Assembly: GCF_900963305.1 (NCBI RefSeq)
Contig: NC_042521.1
Coordinates: 11,877,332-11,941,331 of the forward strand
Direction: 5' to 3'
Length of the DNA: 64,000 nucleotides
DNA from: Echeneis naucrates
Taxonomy: Eukaryota > Chordata > Actinopteri > Carangiformes > Echeneidae
Translations under genes and position numbers: made by a program
The notes under the pieces: generated by a model
Told to the model about the DNA's origin: nothing
Seen by the model: the letters and a program-made list of their open reading frames with translations, nothing else
The model's database searches: none
Part shown: positions 26,301 to 37,372 of the stretch, one piece after another
Layout: each line of letters begins with the position of its first letter
Numbering within the stretch: position 1 is the stretch's first letter

Positions 26301-26359
26301 GAACCAATTGAAAATGAGATGGTTTGCACATCTCTTTCTTTCTTTTTTTCCCCCTGTAT

Positions 26360-26408
<49 letters not shown>

Positions 26409-26616
26409 CTTGTGTGGGTCTAGTTAATTTATTCAGGTTATTTTCTCTTCTCCAGACCCATGCAAATGAGATTGAATGGAAAAGGATGACAAGCATTCAT
26501 GCACAGACAGCCTCATCTCTCCCTCTCCAGCACTGCTCTGCCTAACTGCCTCTTTCTTTCTCGTTCTGTCTCCCTTTCCTTCACTTCTCTCATTTCTTTT
26601 TCTGTCCTCCTCTCTG

Positions 26617-26668
<52 letters not shown>

Positions 26669-28439
26669 ACAAACAAACATACGCACACACACCTGACCTC
26701 ACTCAGCGACACATGCACATCTTCCCCTAAAAAGCTGACAAACAGAGAGAGGGAGTGAGAGAGAGAAAGAGAGAGGCCTTTGCTACAATGCACAGAGCCT
26801 ATGAGGGTGGATCTTGCAAACATTGCGATTTGCCTTGACAGTTTGCTTCGATAAGATAAGCTCCACTAACCATTCCCACTGAAGAGAAGTACTTTTCTTT
26901 CCATTGTGTTGGCTAATAAAGGCAAACAGCTCTGCGTTAGTGATTGCTGCTAATACAACACAACAAACAGGCAATGGGATAGCATTGTCTTTCAAATCTT
27001 CAGATGCATGTGTTTGTGTGTGTGGGTCACTTAGTGCTGGTGAATGTGCTAAATCTGTGTCTGAGTGTGTATTGTAAATTGGCACTTGCCAGTGAGTATG
27101 TCAAGTGCATGTCTGTGTGTATTCATGTATGTCAGCATGTGTGTCTTTTCTAAAAGCCAGACTGTGTTGGTGACACTGAGGACAGGGGCTAATAGTTCTG
27201 GTGTAATTGGTTTCACATTTAGCATGAAGATGCCATGTGTTGTTGTTCAGTGGGCATTATCATAATGAAACATGCTCTTTGTCTTTGTTCTTTCACGTCC
27301 TCTTTCTCCTTTTATTCTTTCCTCCCCTCTTCCTCTTTGTACCAGCTTTTATACACTTCCCAATAACGTTTTCTGCTTTTCCTCCTCGCTCACATGCTTG
27401 CCTAATGTCCCATTATCACTTCTTGATGACATGGTTATCTTCTCCTTCCATCACACCCGTTCTCCTCCCTGCAGAAGTGCCGGTGTCCTCGGTGCTGTGT
27501 CTGTCGTCGGTCAGAGAACTACCGATTCAGGTCCGAGAACTCTACGCTGAGGGTTTTGTCCTGGTTGCTGTCCACCCATTTGTTCACCCCTGCAGCCCTC
27601 GCTACGCACACATCCAACGCCAGCTTCATCGGGCCGTGCTGGTCCGAGAGACGCCAAGGTAAACAAACTAAACACTGGCATCACTTTGCTGAAGAAATTT
27701 TAACAATGAAATTCAACATTTGAGAGCGATAAAGATGAATGAGATGATTCATTTGCAGCCAGTTTTAGAGTTGTTACTAGGTAGCAGCTTTTGTGACTTC
27801 ATTGTTTGGAAGCCAAATGAATCACAACTACAGTATCACAACCAAAATTCTGTGCTTCTCCTCCTTCTCTTGATGTAAAAATAACACGAGTCAGCCACAA
27901 AATATTGTGAACTTGGCATAGTCTATCAATTCCTTCATTTTTAATTCTTAATTATAATATACTGCTTGTCTTTCCTCTGTACTGTGGAGCTATCCCCTCT
28001 GCATCCCAAATCTTTTTTTTTTTTTTTCCCCCAAACGCTCTGTCTTCTTATCCTAAAAATTATAGTATTTGCCACCATTTTTGAGCAGAGTATTGTTATC
28101 ATGTACATTGCTGACAGCTCTGATCCAAACTTATCACTGAACATTTCCCAACAGAGAGTTATTTTGAAATTTCCACAATATATGTAACAATCCAACATTC
28201 CACATTGTCTCAATCTGATTTCAGCTGACTGAAACTTTATGATAATGTGAATGAAGAACCCCTGTGGGTCCGTCTTTGTGTCCTTGCCTCAAAGGGCCAT
28301 AATTACATATGTAACCTGTCATTTGTTGTCAATTAATTTTTGCAATTAAGGATGCTACTTTGCTGAGTCCACAGTTTGTTTCAGGCTTCCTCCTGAGTTC
28401 AATCCACTCTTTTAATCTGAATTCAAGGAATAGTAAGTT

Positions 28440-28471
<32 letters not shown>

Positions 28472-31286
28472 CTTTTTCTCTTTAGTGCACAGACAGGTGC
28501 CAGGCTGCTCCTTTGATGCCCCTCCTGCCAAGTTGTCCCGCTGCTTCCTGGCACCTGTCACCGTGGAGACGGCTGATTGCATCATCAGCGCTCGCCAGAG
28601 GGGAACGGCACACTGAAAGAGAGGAACCATCTCTCCACCCTTTCATCTGCTTTCTTCAGTGATGCCCCCACCCCCTTTTTCTTTTGTCCTTGTCACCCCA
28701 CTTCGTCCCCTTTACTCCGCCTTTTATCTCCCCATCACCGCCACCCCCTTTCATCAAAAACCATAAAAGTGAAAGAAGAAAAATCTGACAGATCTACTGT
28801 TTCAAATGTAGCTTGGGATGTCACTCATGCCTCAGAGCACAAGATATTACCACGGCCTTCCCACTGACCTCAATCCAATTTGAGCAGGAATATATGAATT
28901 CTCGCTTGATGATGGCATCTTGTTGAGAGCTGAAAGAAATTCAGTCCCCTCTTTTGTGTAATAAGACTATTGTGTTTGTAGTGAATGTGAGCTCCCTTTA
29001 AATGGAAAAATTCACCCCATTCCTGAGATGACATTATGTTTGTGGTGTGATCGTTCTGGGTCAATGGTTGCTGATGAACATGAGCGTGTCTGCCTGAATT
29101 GGCAGTCAAGGCTCATTTCGACTGTAATGTTAGAGGGTGCTGGGACTGCTCTGGCAATAAACAGGAGCAGGACCTAAAGTACACAGTCCAGGGTGATTCC
29201 AGAAAAAGACAAGTACATTTAAAACTTTTTGGTTCATGGGAGCCGAACTGAACAGAAGTGGGGCACAAAAGATTGATGTTTTACTCTGAATCTTTTCTCA
29301 CCCTGTAGTTCAGAGAAAGGCCAACTGAGGTGGGCAGGTCATCGTTTGGAGACAGATGTGTGTGTGGCAGGTAACCAGGCTGCCGACCCAGAGGTGATCC
29401 AGAGCTACGTCAAAAGGGTGAGTTGAAGAGTCATGCCAACACTTGGCCTTTAGTTATCCAGTTAAGATCTAATCTCTGTCCTCACATAGCCATGGTCAGA
29501 CTCTAGGGGCCTGTACTTTCATCTTGTCGTCTTAATAGGATCTCAGTGATGAGACAACTCTTTAGGATGCAGGGTTTCTCATTGCTACCGATTATTTTGG
29601 GGAAGGGCCCTGACATCTTTTCTGATTAATCCAGTGTAACAGTAGTCAGGATTACACAGGTCCTTCACTGCTGATACAGTGAAAAAGACAGGTCCAATGA
29701 TACAGAATACACAAGCCATATTTTAGTGGCCCAAAAGTCTGACACCACCTCCCCAAGACAGCAAACAGGTACCAGGTGTATAGTTTGCTGTAATTGCATT
29801 ACATGATAATGTTGAGGATGCAACTTGCTGAAAGATACATTTAACTTTCTAATCCACACACTCATCTGTTCTAATTTAGCATAAAAAAGTATGCCTTTCA
29901 GTCAGCCAAAATAGGAACAGGGATGAAGGATGGGGTTTTTCCCCAGTAAAAAAGAAGTAAGGCAGCCAACCAATAGGGATGTAGGGGCAGCACTGTTTGG
30001 CAAGCCAGACAAAGTGGCCAGCTGTGGCTCAATGAAAGCAGCTGATTACAAAAAATGCAAAATTTCATGATGATAGTGAACAAGAAACTGGATTTTTTAC
30101 ATCGTGGCAGCTTCACAATCTTTTAAATAAGTTCAATACCTGCCTGATACTGATTTAGCATATTGAATTAGTTATCTATGGAGGATATGCTATGGATTTT
30201 AATCTCTGAGGAAGCAGCGCTTACAGAACACAGCTTCCACATGTAGGCACAATTAGATATTTTAAGTTTCCTCCTTCTGCCGTGCAATGCAGTCCCTTAA
30301 TAAAAGCACACTCCTGCCAGCTGTCCCTACATATAGTACTTGTTGCACTGTGTTTTTGTGTGTGCCTTTCATGTTGGTGCAGTGCTGTTGTGCCAGAGAA
30401 GTAAACATTGCGGGGCTCAAAAGGCTCCAGGCAACTGCTTATAATTGCCTGCCGGTGCCATATGGTAACTTAGCCTCTGGTCCTGTCGTGCAGTACTTCT
30501 CTAATTCAGATGGAGCACACTTGATTGGTGGTTTTCCATTTCAAAATGTTGCAAATTTTGTAAAGTTGGAAGATTTTAATAATGTAAAACAATTGTAATA
30601 TGACAAGTGGGCTATAAATAAAAATAACCAAAGAGGAAAAGAAACCTACAAAACATATTTCATGTCTTTATGTCTTATGTCTTTATGCATTTCACGCAAT
30701 GTTCATCTTCCTGTAGTTGGGAAACACAGGTAAGAGCGCTATGATAAATGGAGCATTTCTGTAGTTGGAGTAAACTATAATGAGAGTTAATCTAAAAATC
30801 CCCAGGCAGCTGCACCATCATTACTGGCATTTATCAGCTGGAAAACTCACTTTTAGTCTCTACTCATGAATTCGCCAACAGTCTTACAATGGGAAATGAA
30901 AATATGCTCTATTGAATAGATTTGCATCTGAACACCCAGAGAGCACAAAGGGAAACCTGATTGGATGGAAATGCACATCACGGAGTATAATGTGATAGGC
31001 TCCGGCAGCGTGACATGAATAACCAATCAGATCATAAACTGCCAGAGAGTTTGCGATAAGAGCCCACGAGCAGTACTGGGCAGGCAGGGCGACAGGATGC
31101 CACAAGTATAGGATTTTATCCTATACTTGTGTTTTCCACCAGCCCAGCCACTCTCAATTTGTCCCCCAGACAAACTCATCAGATAAAAGTGTGTTGGATG
31201 AAATAGACAGATGTTTACAGATGTGTGTGTGTGTGTCTGTGTGTCTGTGTGTCTGTGTGTCTGTGTGTGTGTCTGTGTCTGTGTCT

Positions 31287-31318
<32 letters not shown>

Positions 31319-34300
31319 ACAGGTGAGTGAAGTGGTGGGTAATAGGGGAAGATGTGTCTCATTATTGTTTGATGGCAGTTTGCAATCTGATTTCTCTTCT
31401 GTTGAGTCTGTCTAAAACTGTCAGCCCAAATATCAACTGACAATTAACCAAGAGATCTCCATGGGAGGGAGAAACACACACACATAAATACACACGCACA
31501 CTGCCACAGACAGGCACACACACGGATGCATTGCGATAATGAGGTCCCTTTGTCATTTGAATATTTGATCTTTGCAGATGATTAGGTAGGTTGTTATTTT
31601 GCGGGCTATCCCCTCTGCATCCGTCAGCCTTTATGAGCCATTGTTGTCAGACTGTTGTAGAAGAGATTGTGATTGAATGCGAGTGGGGTTATGAGTGACA
31701 TCTTTATTGTTCATGTGTCACTCAAATGAGGGTTTTTTTTTTTTTTTTTTTCTCTTTCTTTCTTTTTTGGGTGCATGCAGGTGATAACGTTGTGCATGGA
31801 TGTTGTTCCTACAGATCCAGGATGTAGCAGAGCAAGGGGTGATGTTTGTGGGATTTCTCCAGCAGCCAGGTGGTGGACCCTGCTTCTTCGGGAACTGGGA
31901 TCCCGAGGAGCTGTCCTCCTTGCACTCAAGCCCTTCGCCTATACATCGACACCCCTTCAGTGCCAACATGAGCCCGACAGATCCAGCAGAAGTACATCAA
32001 AATAGCACTGAAGCTCTGCATCTTCCCTTTGAACCTCAAGAGTTTGATCATGAAAATGTAAAATGTAGCTCTCAGCCTTTGGCAGCCAACCAGAGTTCAG
32101 AGCTCAAAGCAGAAGTGTCTAGTGAACACACTTCACAGATCAGTTTCAAAGAGCCACTAGAGTCAACTGAAACACCTCAAAAACACAGTAAGCTTGGCGT
32201 AGACACACTTCAGCGGTGTCCAAGTCAAAACCCTGCAGATATCCAGGGGAGCCAGCTGTGTCGCAGCCCTTCAGGGACAGTCAGACAGCAGGACCCTAAA
32301 CTCCCAGAGCGTAAAGAATCTACAGAGAAACAATTTGACCTCACACACCAGAGAGAAACACAAAGTTTATGCTCCGACAGCTGGCTCAGCTCTCCAGAAC
32401 TGGATTGCAACCAAGGAAAGAGGTCCAGCTCTGTCTGTGCAGACACAAAAAACAAAACAACGCACAACAACAACCATATTCGGCTCAAGAGTTCAGAGAA
32501 AGATAAGAATACAACTTCTCCTCCGCCGCAGGCTAGTAAGTAAACCCATCTTATATTTGTTATCTAATTTGATCAACCATCAGGAAACAGATCTTTCTCT
32601 CTCCAGTGGCTGAATTTCTGTTTCTTTGCTCATGCAGGAATGCAGCTCTTTGCTCTGTACAATCATACAGGGGAGCTGAACACTTCTCTGAGGTTCTACT
32701 CACTCAGGGTACCTCTGCGGGTACAAAAGCAAGCTGGACTTATCACAGAGGTCGATGCGCACTGGCTTGACCACATGACTCAGCATTTCACCAGTGGTGC
32801 GCACCTCATCGATGGGTTTTTCCACCTTGGAGATGACAACGGTATGTTTCATGGGCAATAAACCATATATGTAGTGATCCCATGTCATGAGCAGACAAAA
32901 AAGAAAAAGTTGGAAGTTGATGAGTGGGTTCTTGAATGGATGGCTCCAAATTCTTTGGGGAGTTTCTCTAGTTTAGATGCACCAGTTGTTTGACAAGAGG
33001 AAAAAGCTGTTCAGGCTGCAGAGCACTGCCTCGCTGCTGTGTAATGGATGATATGCATGGAGCTACGTGACGAAAGTCCGCGGCTTACACCACAAATCAC
33101 TGCTCAGTCGCCCGTGGAATAAGTAGGCTTAAGCCGTAGGAGAGGGGGATCAATAGTGAGAGATTGGCAAGTGCCTGAATCAGAGACACGCATTGGTGTT
33201 TATCAGTCTGTAAATAATTTGTCCTGTTCTCTCCAGACAATGGGGTTTCAACTGCGGATAGTGTGTTCATCTTCCAGAGCTCTTCAGAGGAGACCACAAA
33301 CACGTCCTATGATGCCATCGTGGTTGAACAGTGGACCGTTGTTGATGTGGGTTTTTGAGTTTTTAATACTCTGGAAAAGATGTGAAATCCTTTGTGACTG
33401 GAGGCTTAAAGCTGTTTTCTGTCAAACCCTTGTCAGAGTGGAGATGAAGGAAAGCAGTGTGTGTCTGTGGCTGAGCTTGATTTTGCCCACCTGCATGTAT
33501 TCTGCTATGTCTTTATGCATTGTGTCTGTATTATGATTGTATACTGTACTCTTAAATTATGTCTCTTTCTCATCCCCAGGGTGTCGTGGTGAAGACAGAC
33601 TACATCCCGCTGCTGCAATCCTTAGCACCATATGGATGGAGGCTCATGTGTGTGTTACCCACACCGATTGTCAAGGCCAACAGGTACAAATGAGACCATA
33701 AAGATATCACAATTGCAACCATACAGTTAAATCTTGATTTAAAACCAGCTAAGACTAATTACTACTTTGTTGGCTTCAGGCTCTTTACACTTTTGTCCTC
33801 GCTATTGTCTCGTTCTGTTTAGGGATTGGGACTGACAGTGTATCTTAGACACACAGGACAGATGGTTTGAGATCTGACAAATCATAATCATATGCTCATC
33901 TCAACATGAAACCACTTTTGATATCTGTCGAAGCTGCGAACAAAAACGCTGTCACAGAAACGCTCCTTTCTTGTAACCTGCCACTTCACAAACCGCAGCG
34001 AACAGAAACTGGATTTCGAAACGTACCTTTGTGCAGGCTCGTCAGATCCTAACATAACAGGTAACGGCTGTAAAAGTGCTTGCTCTTTTATTTCTGCAGC
34101 GATGGGAGTTTGTCGACCAAGCAGATCCTCTTCCTTCAGAGACCCATTTTGCAACGCAAGAGAAAAGACTTCAAGGTTTGCTCCCCTTTTACTTCGCTCT
34201 CTGCAGCTAATCTGTCACTTGCTTCTGTTGTGCCTCTAGGATACATGACTTTATGCCACAGAAAGTGCCATTAAAAAGTCATGTTACTAAATATGGGATG

Positions 34301-34890
34301 TACAGCAAATATAAACCCACCTAGAAAAAGTCTAATAATAGGCGAATATTACTGGAAAAAGGCATCAATGAGAGCGGCTTTGTTGTATTTTGTCAGGTGT
34401 CTGTAGAGACAGAAAGAAAAAAGACTCAAGACACAAAGACAAAACTGTCTCAGACACATCTATTTGTTTTCAGATGCTGAGCCTTAGGGGTCGGAACAAA
34501 GCAAAGAAAAACTCTACAGGAGATGAGGAAAGAGAGAACAGGTCCCCCGTGATGGATGCTGAGATGGACAGGTTAGGAAGAAAAACAAAAGAAGAGGAAG
34601 AGGCACCAGAGCCGAGGGGCAGCAGGGGCAGCGAAAGGGCGAGCCTTCAGGAAGGCAGAGTACAGAGAGAAGAGGACGCACAACATCAAAAAGGCCCTTT
34701 CTTTCTCTCAGGGAGTGGCGTTTCCATTGAAGACCAGGAGGAGGAAACTAACATTGACAAGATCCTGCTGTCCATGCAGGAGAAGTTGGTGAGATGGACA
34801 GATGTATGTCAGAGAGATGACGGAGCGGTCAAGGAAGAGGTAAAGACAGAAGAGCATATCAAACGCCAGCTGTTTTCTGGTGTCTGTTGA
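20990..34890 (+). CDS. rftn1: Raftlin 1, acylated lipid-raft linker protein
   Basis: Raftlin is anchored to plasma-membrane rafts by N-terminal acylation and supports immune-receptor signalling and endocytosis. Exons: 20990-21137, 27475-27658, 29309-29417, 31815-32535, 32638-32841, 33237-33346, 33580-33683, 34100-34175, 34474-34890. Phases join to 691 codons, giving 690 residues (human RFTN1, from memory, about 578). The start MGC supplies Gly2/Cys3 for acylation; SPGNIYSTLRRPQVETK is the family signature. Other landmarks are VRELYAEGF, VHPFVHP, VMFVGFLQQPG, AIVVEQWTVVD, GVVVKTDYIPLLQSL and STKQILFLQRP. The 721-nt exon encodes a long Ser/Gln/Glu-rich, low-complexity insert, and the last exon is charged and probably disordered; these explain the extra length. 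RFTN1 is preferred to RFTN2 because of VRELYAEGF and linkage to dazl and oxnad1. Confidence 0.96.
22239..22292. repeat. (GT)n microsatellite
   Basis: Uninterrupted GT dinucleotides, about 27 units, inside an rftn1 intron. Confidence 0.95.
23271..23333. repeat. (GT)n microsatellite with one CG interruption
   Basis: About 30 TG/GT units with a single C interruption near 23281, in the same rftn1 intron. Confidence 0.95.
26362..26407. repeat. (GT)n microsatellite
   Basis: About 23 GT units in an rftn1 intron. Confidence 0.95.
26620..26668. repeat. (CT)n microsatellite
   Basis: About 24 CT units. A short GA-rich stretch (26744-26775) follows, so the region has opposite purine/pyrimidine tracts within 100 bp. 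Confidence 0.95.
28440..28467. repeat. (CA)n microsatellite
   Basis: About 14 CA units in an rftn1 intron. Confidence 0.9.
31222..31318. repeat. Compound (GT)n / GTGTCT higher-order repeat
   Basis: GT runs are interrupted at regular spacing by CT, giving repeated GTGTCT and GTGTGTCT units, then a pure GT tail. It lies about 500 bp before the long rftn1 exon. Confidence 0.9.
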
Positions 34891-36150
34891 CACATTGGGC
34901 ACAAACCTGAAACCTGGCTAGTTTATCAAACAGCCTTTTAAAGGAGTGTTTTGTTGTTCTGGATTTGAGTTCATCTGTGGCCTTTCCAGATGTGGTCATA
35001 TATACTGTATTTATAACATGTACTGTTGCTAACGCTTCAGTCGGCTCTCTTTAGGATTCTTTGAGGTTGTAGAGCCTGTAAAGAGAGTGTTGTGCAGTTT
35101 TTCTGCTTTGGGCCAGTGTTGTTATTTAATGTGTCCTTATATGAATTGACATGAGACTGTAGAGGACAAAAACCCAGAACAAGTCTCCAGTCTAAGCCTT
35201 AAGTATTATTTTCCTGCCCATTGTTGTATTTAAAGATTGTTAAAAGGGGAGTAATGATTTCACTGTGCTCATTGTATTTTTATATGTAAAGTGCATTAGT
35301 TATGATCGAAAAGAAGTTGCAAAAAGGGAGAGGTAAACCGCATCAAAGTCCAACTGAGCCATCTGAATCGGCCAAACTGATCTTTTAGCAGACATCAATA
35401 TCTGCTTATACATTGGTCAGTAATCATCAAGAAATAAGACAGATATGCCAAAGATGTTTGAGGTCATCTGTTAACACCTAATTCATGAATTTAAATTTCA
35501 AATGTACTTTGATCATCATCATTTCTCCAAATACTATGTAAAGGGAATCACAAATTTAAATTGCAAAAATGTCAGCCACAGTATTTAAATTTGTCTCATC
35601 AAAAAGAAAACTGATTAAACTGGCAGTATTTGACAGGCTGTACACTGTACTTGGAAAGTGTGCGGTACAACATAGAAGGTCACTCATCTAAGTTGCTACA
35701 GATAAATATTTTGTCATTAACTCTCGCAGAATCTAGCTACACAGATAGTTTGGGGTTGTTTTGGCAGGGATTTGAGATGTACATGTTTGGGATGTCTGTC
35801 TCTACCTCAGTGTGATGTAGTTTGAGTTTGTGGTGTAATGTATCTGATACTCTGGGTCCATTTTTTGACACTTTGCTGTTAAATTAATCAAAAACTATTG
35901 ACATCCTCCTCCATTGTATTGGTGTTATCTCAAAACCTGGTCAACTCAAGTCATATTTGTCTGACTTGTGACTTTGCCACAGGGTGGATAAAGGCTTTTT
36001 TGTAATTTGAGTGAACGGAACACTTGGTTGTTTCCACGCCAGAAAATGTATACATTAGAAATAAGATATTTATTTGTATTTCTTCTGTGTAAGCAACATA
36101 ACATGTATGTCTTTATTATAAATGAAGAGCCCAATAAAGTGTAAAAGCAA
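34891..36150 (+). other. rftn1: rftn1 3'UTR with poly(A) signal at 36133
   Basis: No coding region follows the TGA at 34888-34890. AATAAA at 36133-36138 gives a 3'UTR of about 1.25 kb. The presumed oxnad1 signal on the other strand is only about 40 bp further on. Confidence 0.6.
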
Positions 36151-36679
36151 ATTGAGTTGATCAAAAACATTTTTTTATTTATTTCAAATCTCACATTACC
36201 AGCATAAACTGTTTTCCTCATATGAGGAAGAAACGCAAAAACAACTCGAAAATGAGTCTCAACAGCGCAACCCCCACTGAGAAGTGACAAGGAACGCGCA
36301 ACCATCTCTGAGGGATGTTCAGTGATCCAAGCCAATCAGAGACCACCTACAGATTCCATTACCTTGCACCATGGGATACTCACTCCTCTGGGATGTGAAG
36401 CTGTTCATGGGTATTTGGATGTGTGGGAGATAGGCACTGTGTACGTATGTAACAGTGTGACTGAGTATAACAGGCAGGGACAATGCTGGATACGGGGGAG
36501 ATTGTTACGTGAAGTTTGCATGTGAGAAAAAAAAAAAAATCATAATTTATGATATATATGTGCACATGCAAGCACACACACGGTCTACACCATATTTTAT
36601 CCCGTGAGCATTAGAGGTATATTAATAAAAAACACTTGTGCGCAGTTTGAAATCACAGTACTTATTGCCATTGTTTGCA

Positions 36680-36940
36680 CTAAAATAATAGTTCATCTTT
36701 TTGGGAAATATGCATGTGCACCATTGAACCCCAATCAGCCAATGATTGGGGTTCAATGGTGAGAGAGCACAGTTGCCTTTGACGAAGGCCATACAGCAGT
36801 TTCCCCATCTACGAACTTCATGCTAAGCTAACTGGCTGCTAGCTACTGCTCTATGTTCACTTTTCATTGTGCTGTCAATCTGGTCCTCTAACTCTTGGGA
36901 GAAAAGTGAATGAGCTCACTTCCAAAAATCTAGTCCCTAA
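36680..36940. repeat. Diverged percomorph short interspersed element
   Basis: AGTTCATCTTTTTGGGAAAT at one side, and GCTAAGCTAACTGGCTGCTA plus CTAACTCTTGG at the other, resemble the frequent percomorph element containing TTTTGGGAAATACGC, TAGCTTAGCTTAGCAT and GAGAGTTAGATGAGAAG. The middle is replaced or highly diverged and holds a 19-bp palindrome. Recognition is from memory. Confidence 0.45.
36719..36761. repeat. Perfect 19-bp inverted repeat with 5-nt loop
   Basis: CACCATTGAACCCCAATCA at 36719-36737, spacer GCCAA, then its exact reverse complement at 36743-36761. It lies in the presumed 3'UTR of oxnad1 inside a repeat-like segment, so the transcript could fold into a 19-bp stem. Confidence 0.95.
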
Positions 36941-37372
36941 ATAAAACATATTTGCATTGATTAAACGTCTGAGAAAATCCTGGTTAAAACTAACAACCTA
37001 TTAACCTGTCAAAACAGAACTTCAAGCAGTGATGGGTTGGGAATTATGTCAAATATGAAGTTGTGCATTTGTGTCAAGATGCGGCCACCAAACACATTTG
37101 GTGGGTTATCAAACATGTCCTGAAGTCAATGGCTTTACAGTCACCCAGTAAAAATCTTTTTTGCCTCTGAGTCAGCTGCAAGCTGAACTGTGGGCGGTCC
37201 CAGTGGTCGAACACACACCAGGCACAGGTTGCTGCAGCAGAGATCAGAGGATGAATTTCCCCATCTGCTCTCACACCCATATTCATGTCCACATCACTGG
37301 AATATCTCAGTTTCTTTTCATTCTGACCACACCCCATACACTCGCAATACTACAGAGGGAATAAGGGTGGCT

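Larger units (their letters stand above)
21138..27474 (+). other. rftn1: rftn1 large intron rich in simple repeats
   Basis: About 6.3 kb between coding exons 1 and 2. It carries most of the long dinucleotide runs in the window (22239, 23271, 26362 and 26620 regions), separated by sequence in which I could identify no exon or transposon protein. Confidence 0.6.
36174..37372 (-). other. oxnad1: Presumed oxnad1 3'UTR
   Basis: On the minus strand AATAAA (plus-strand TTTATT at 36174-36179) lies about 1.2 kb past the oxnad1 stop and is the first good signal found. The interval contains a perfect hairpin and a diverged interspersed repeat. No coding region was seen. Confidence 0.45.

Noticed and set aside
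22239-31318. Clustered short repeats as a CRISPR array
   Set aside because: They are eukaryotic dinucleotide microsatellites without repeat-spacer structure.
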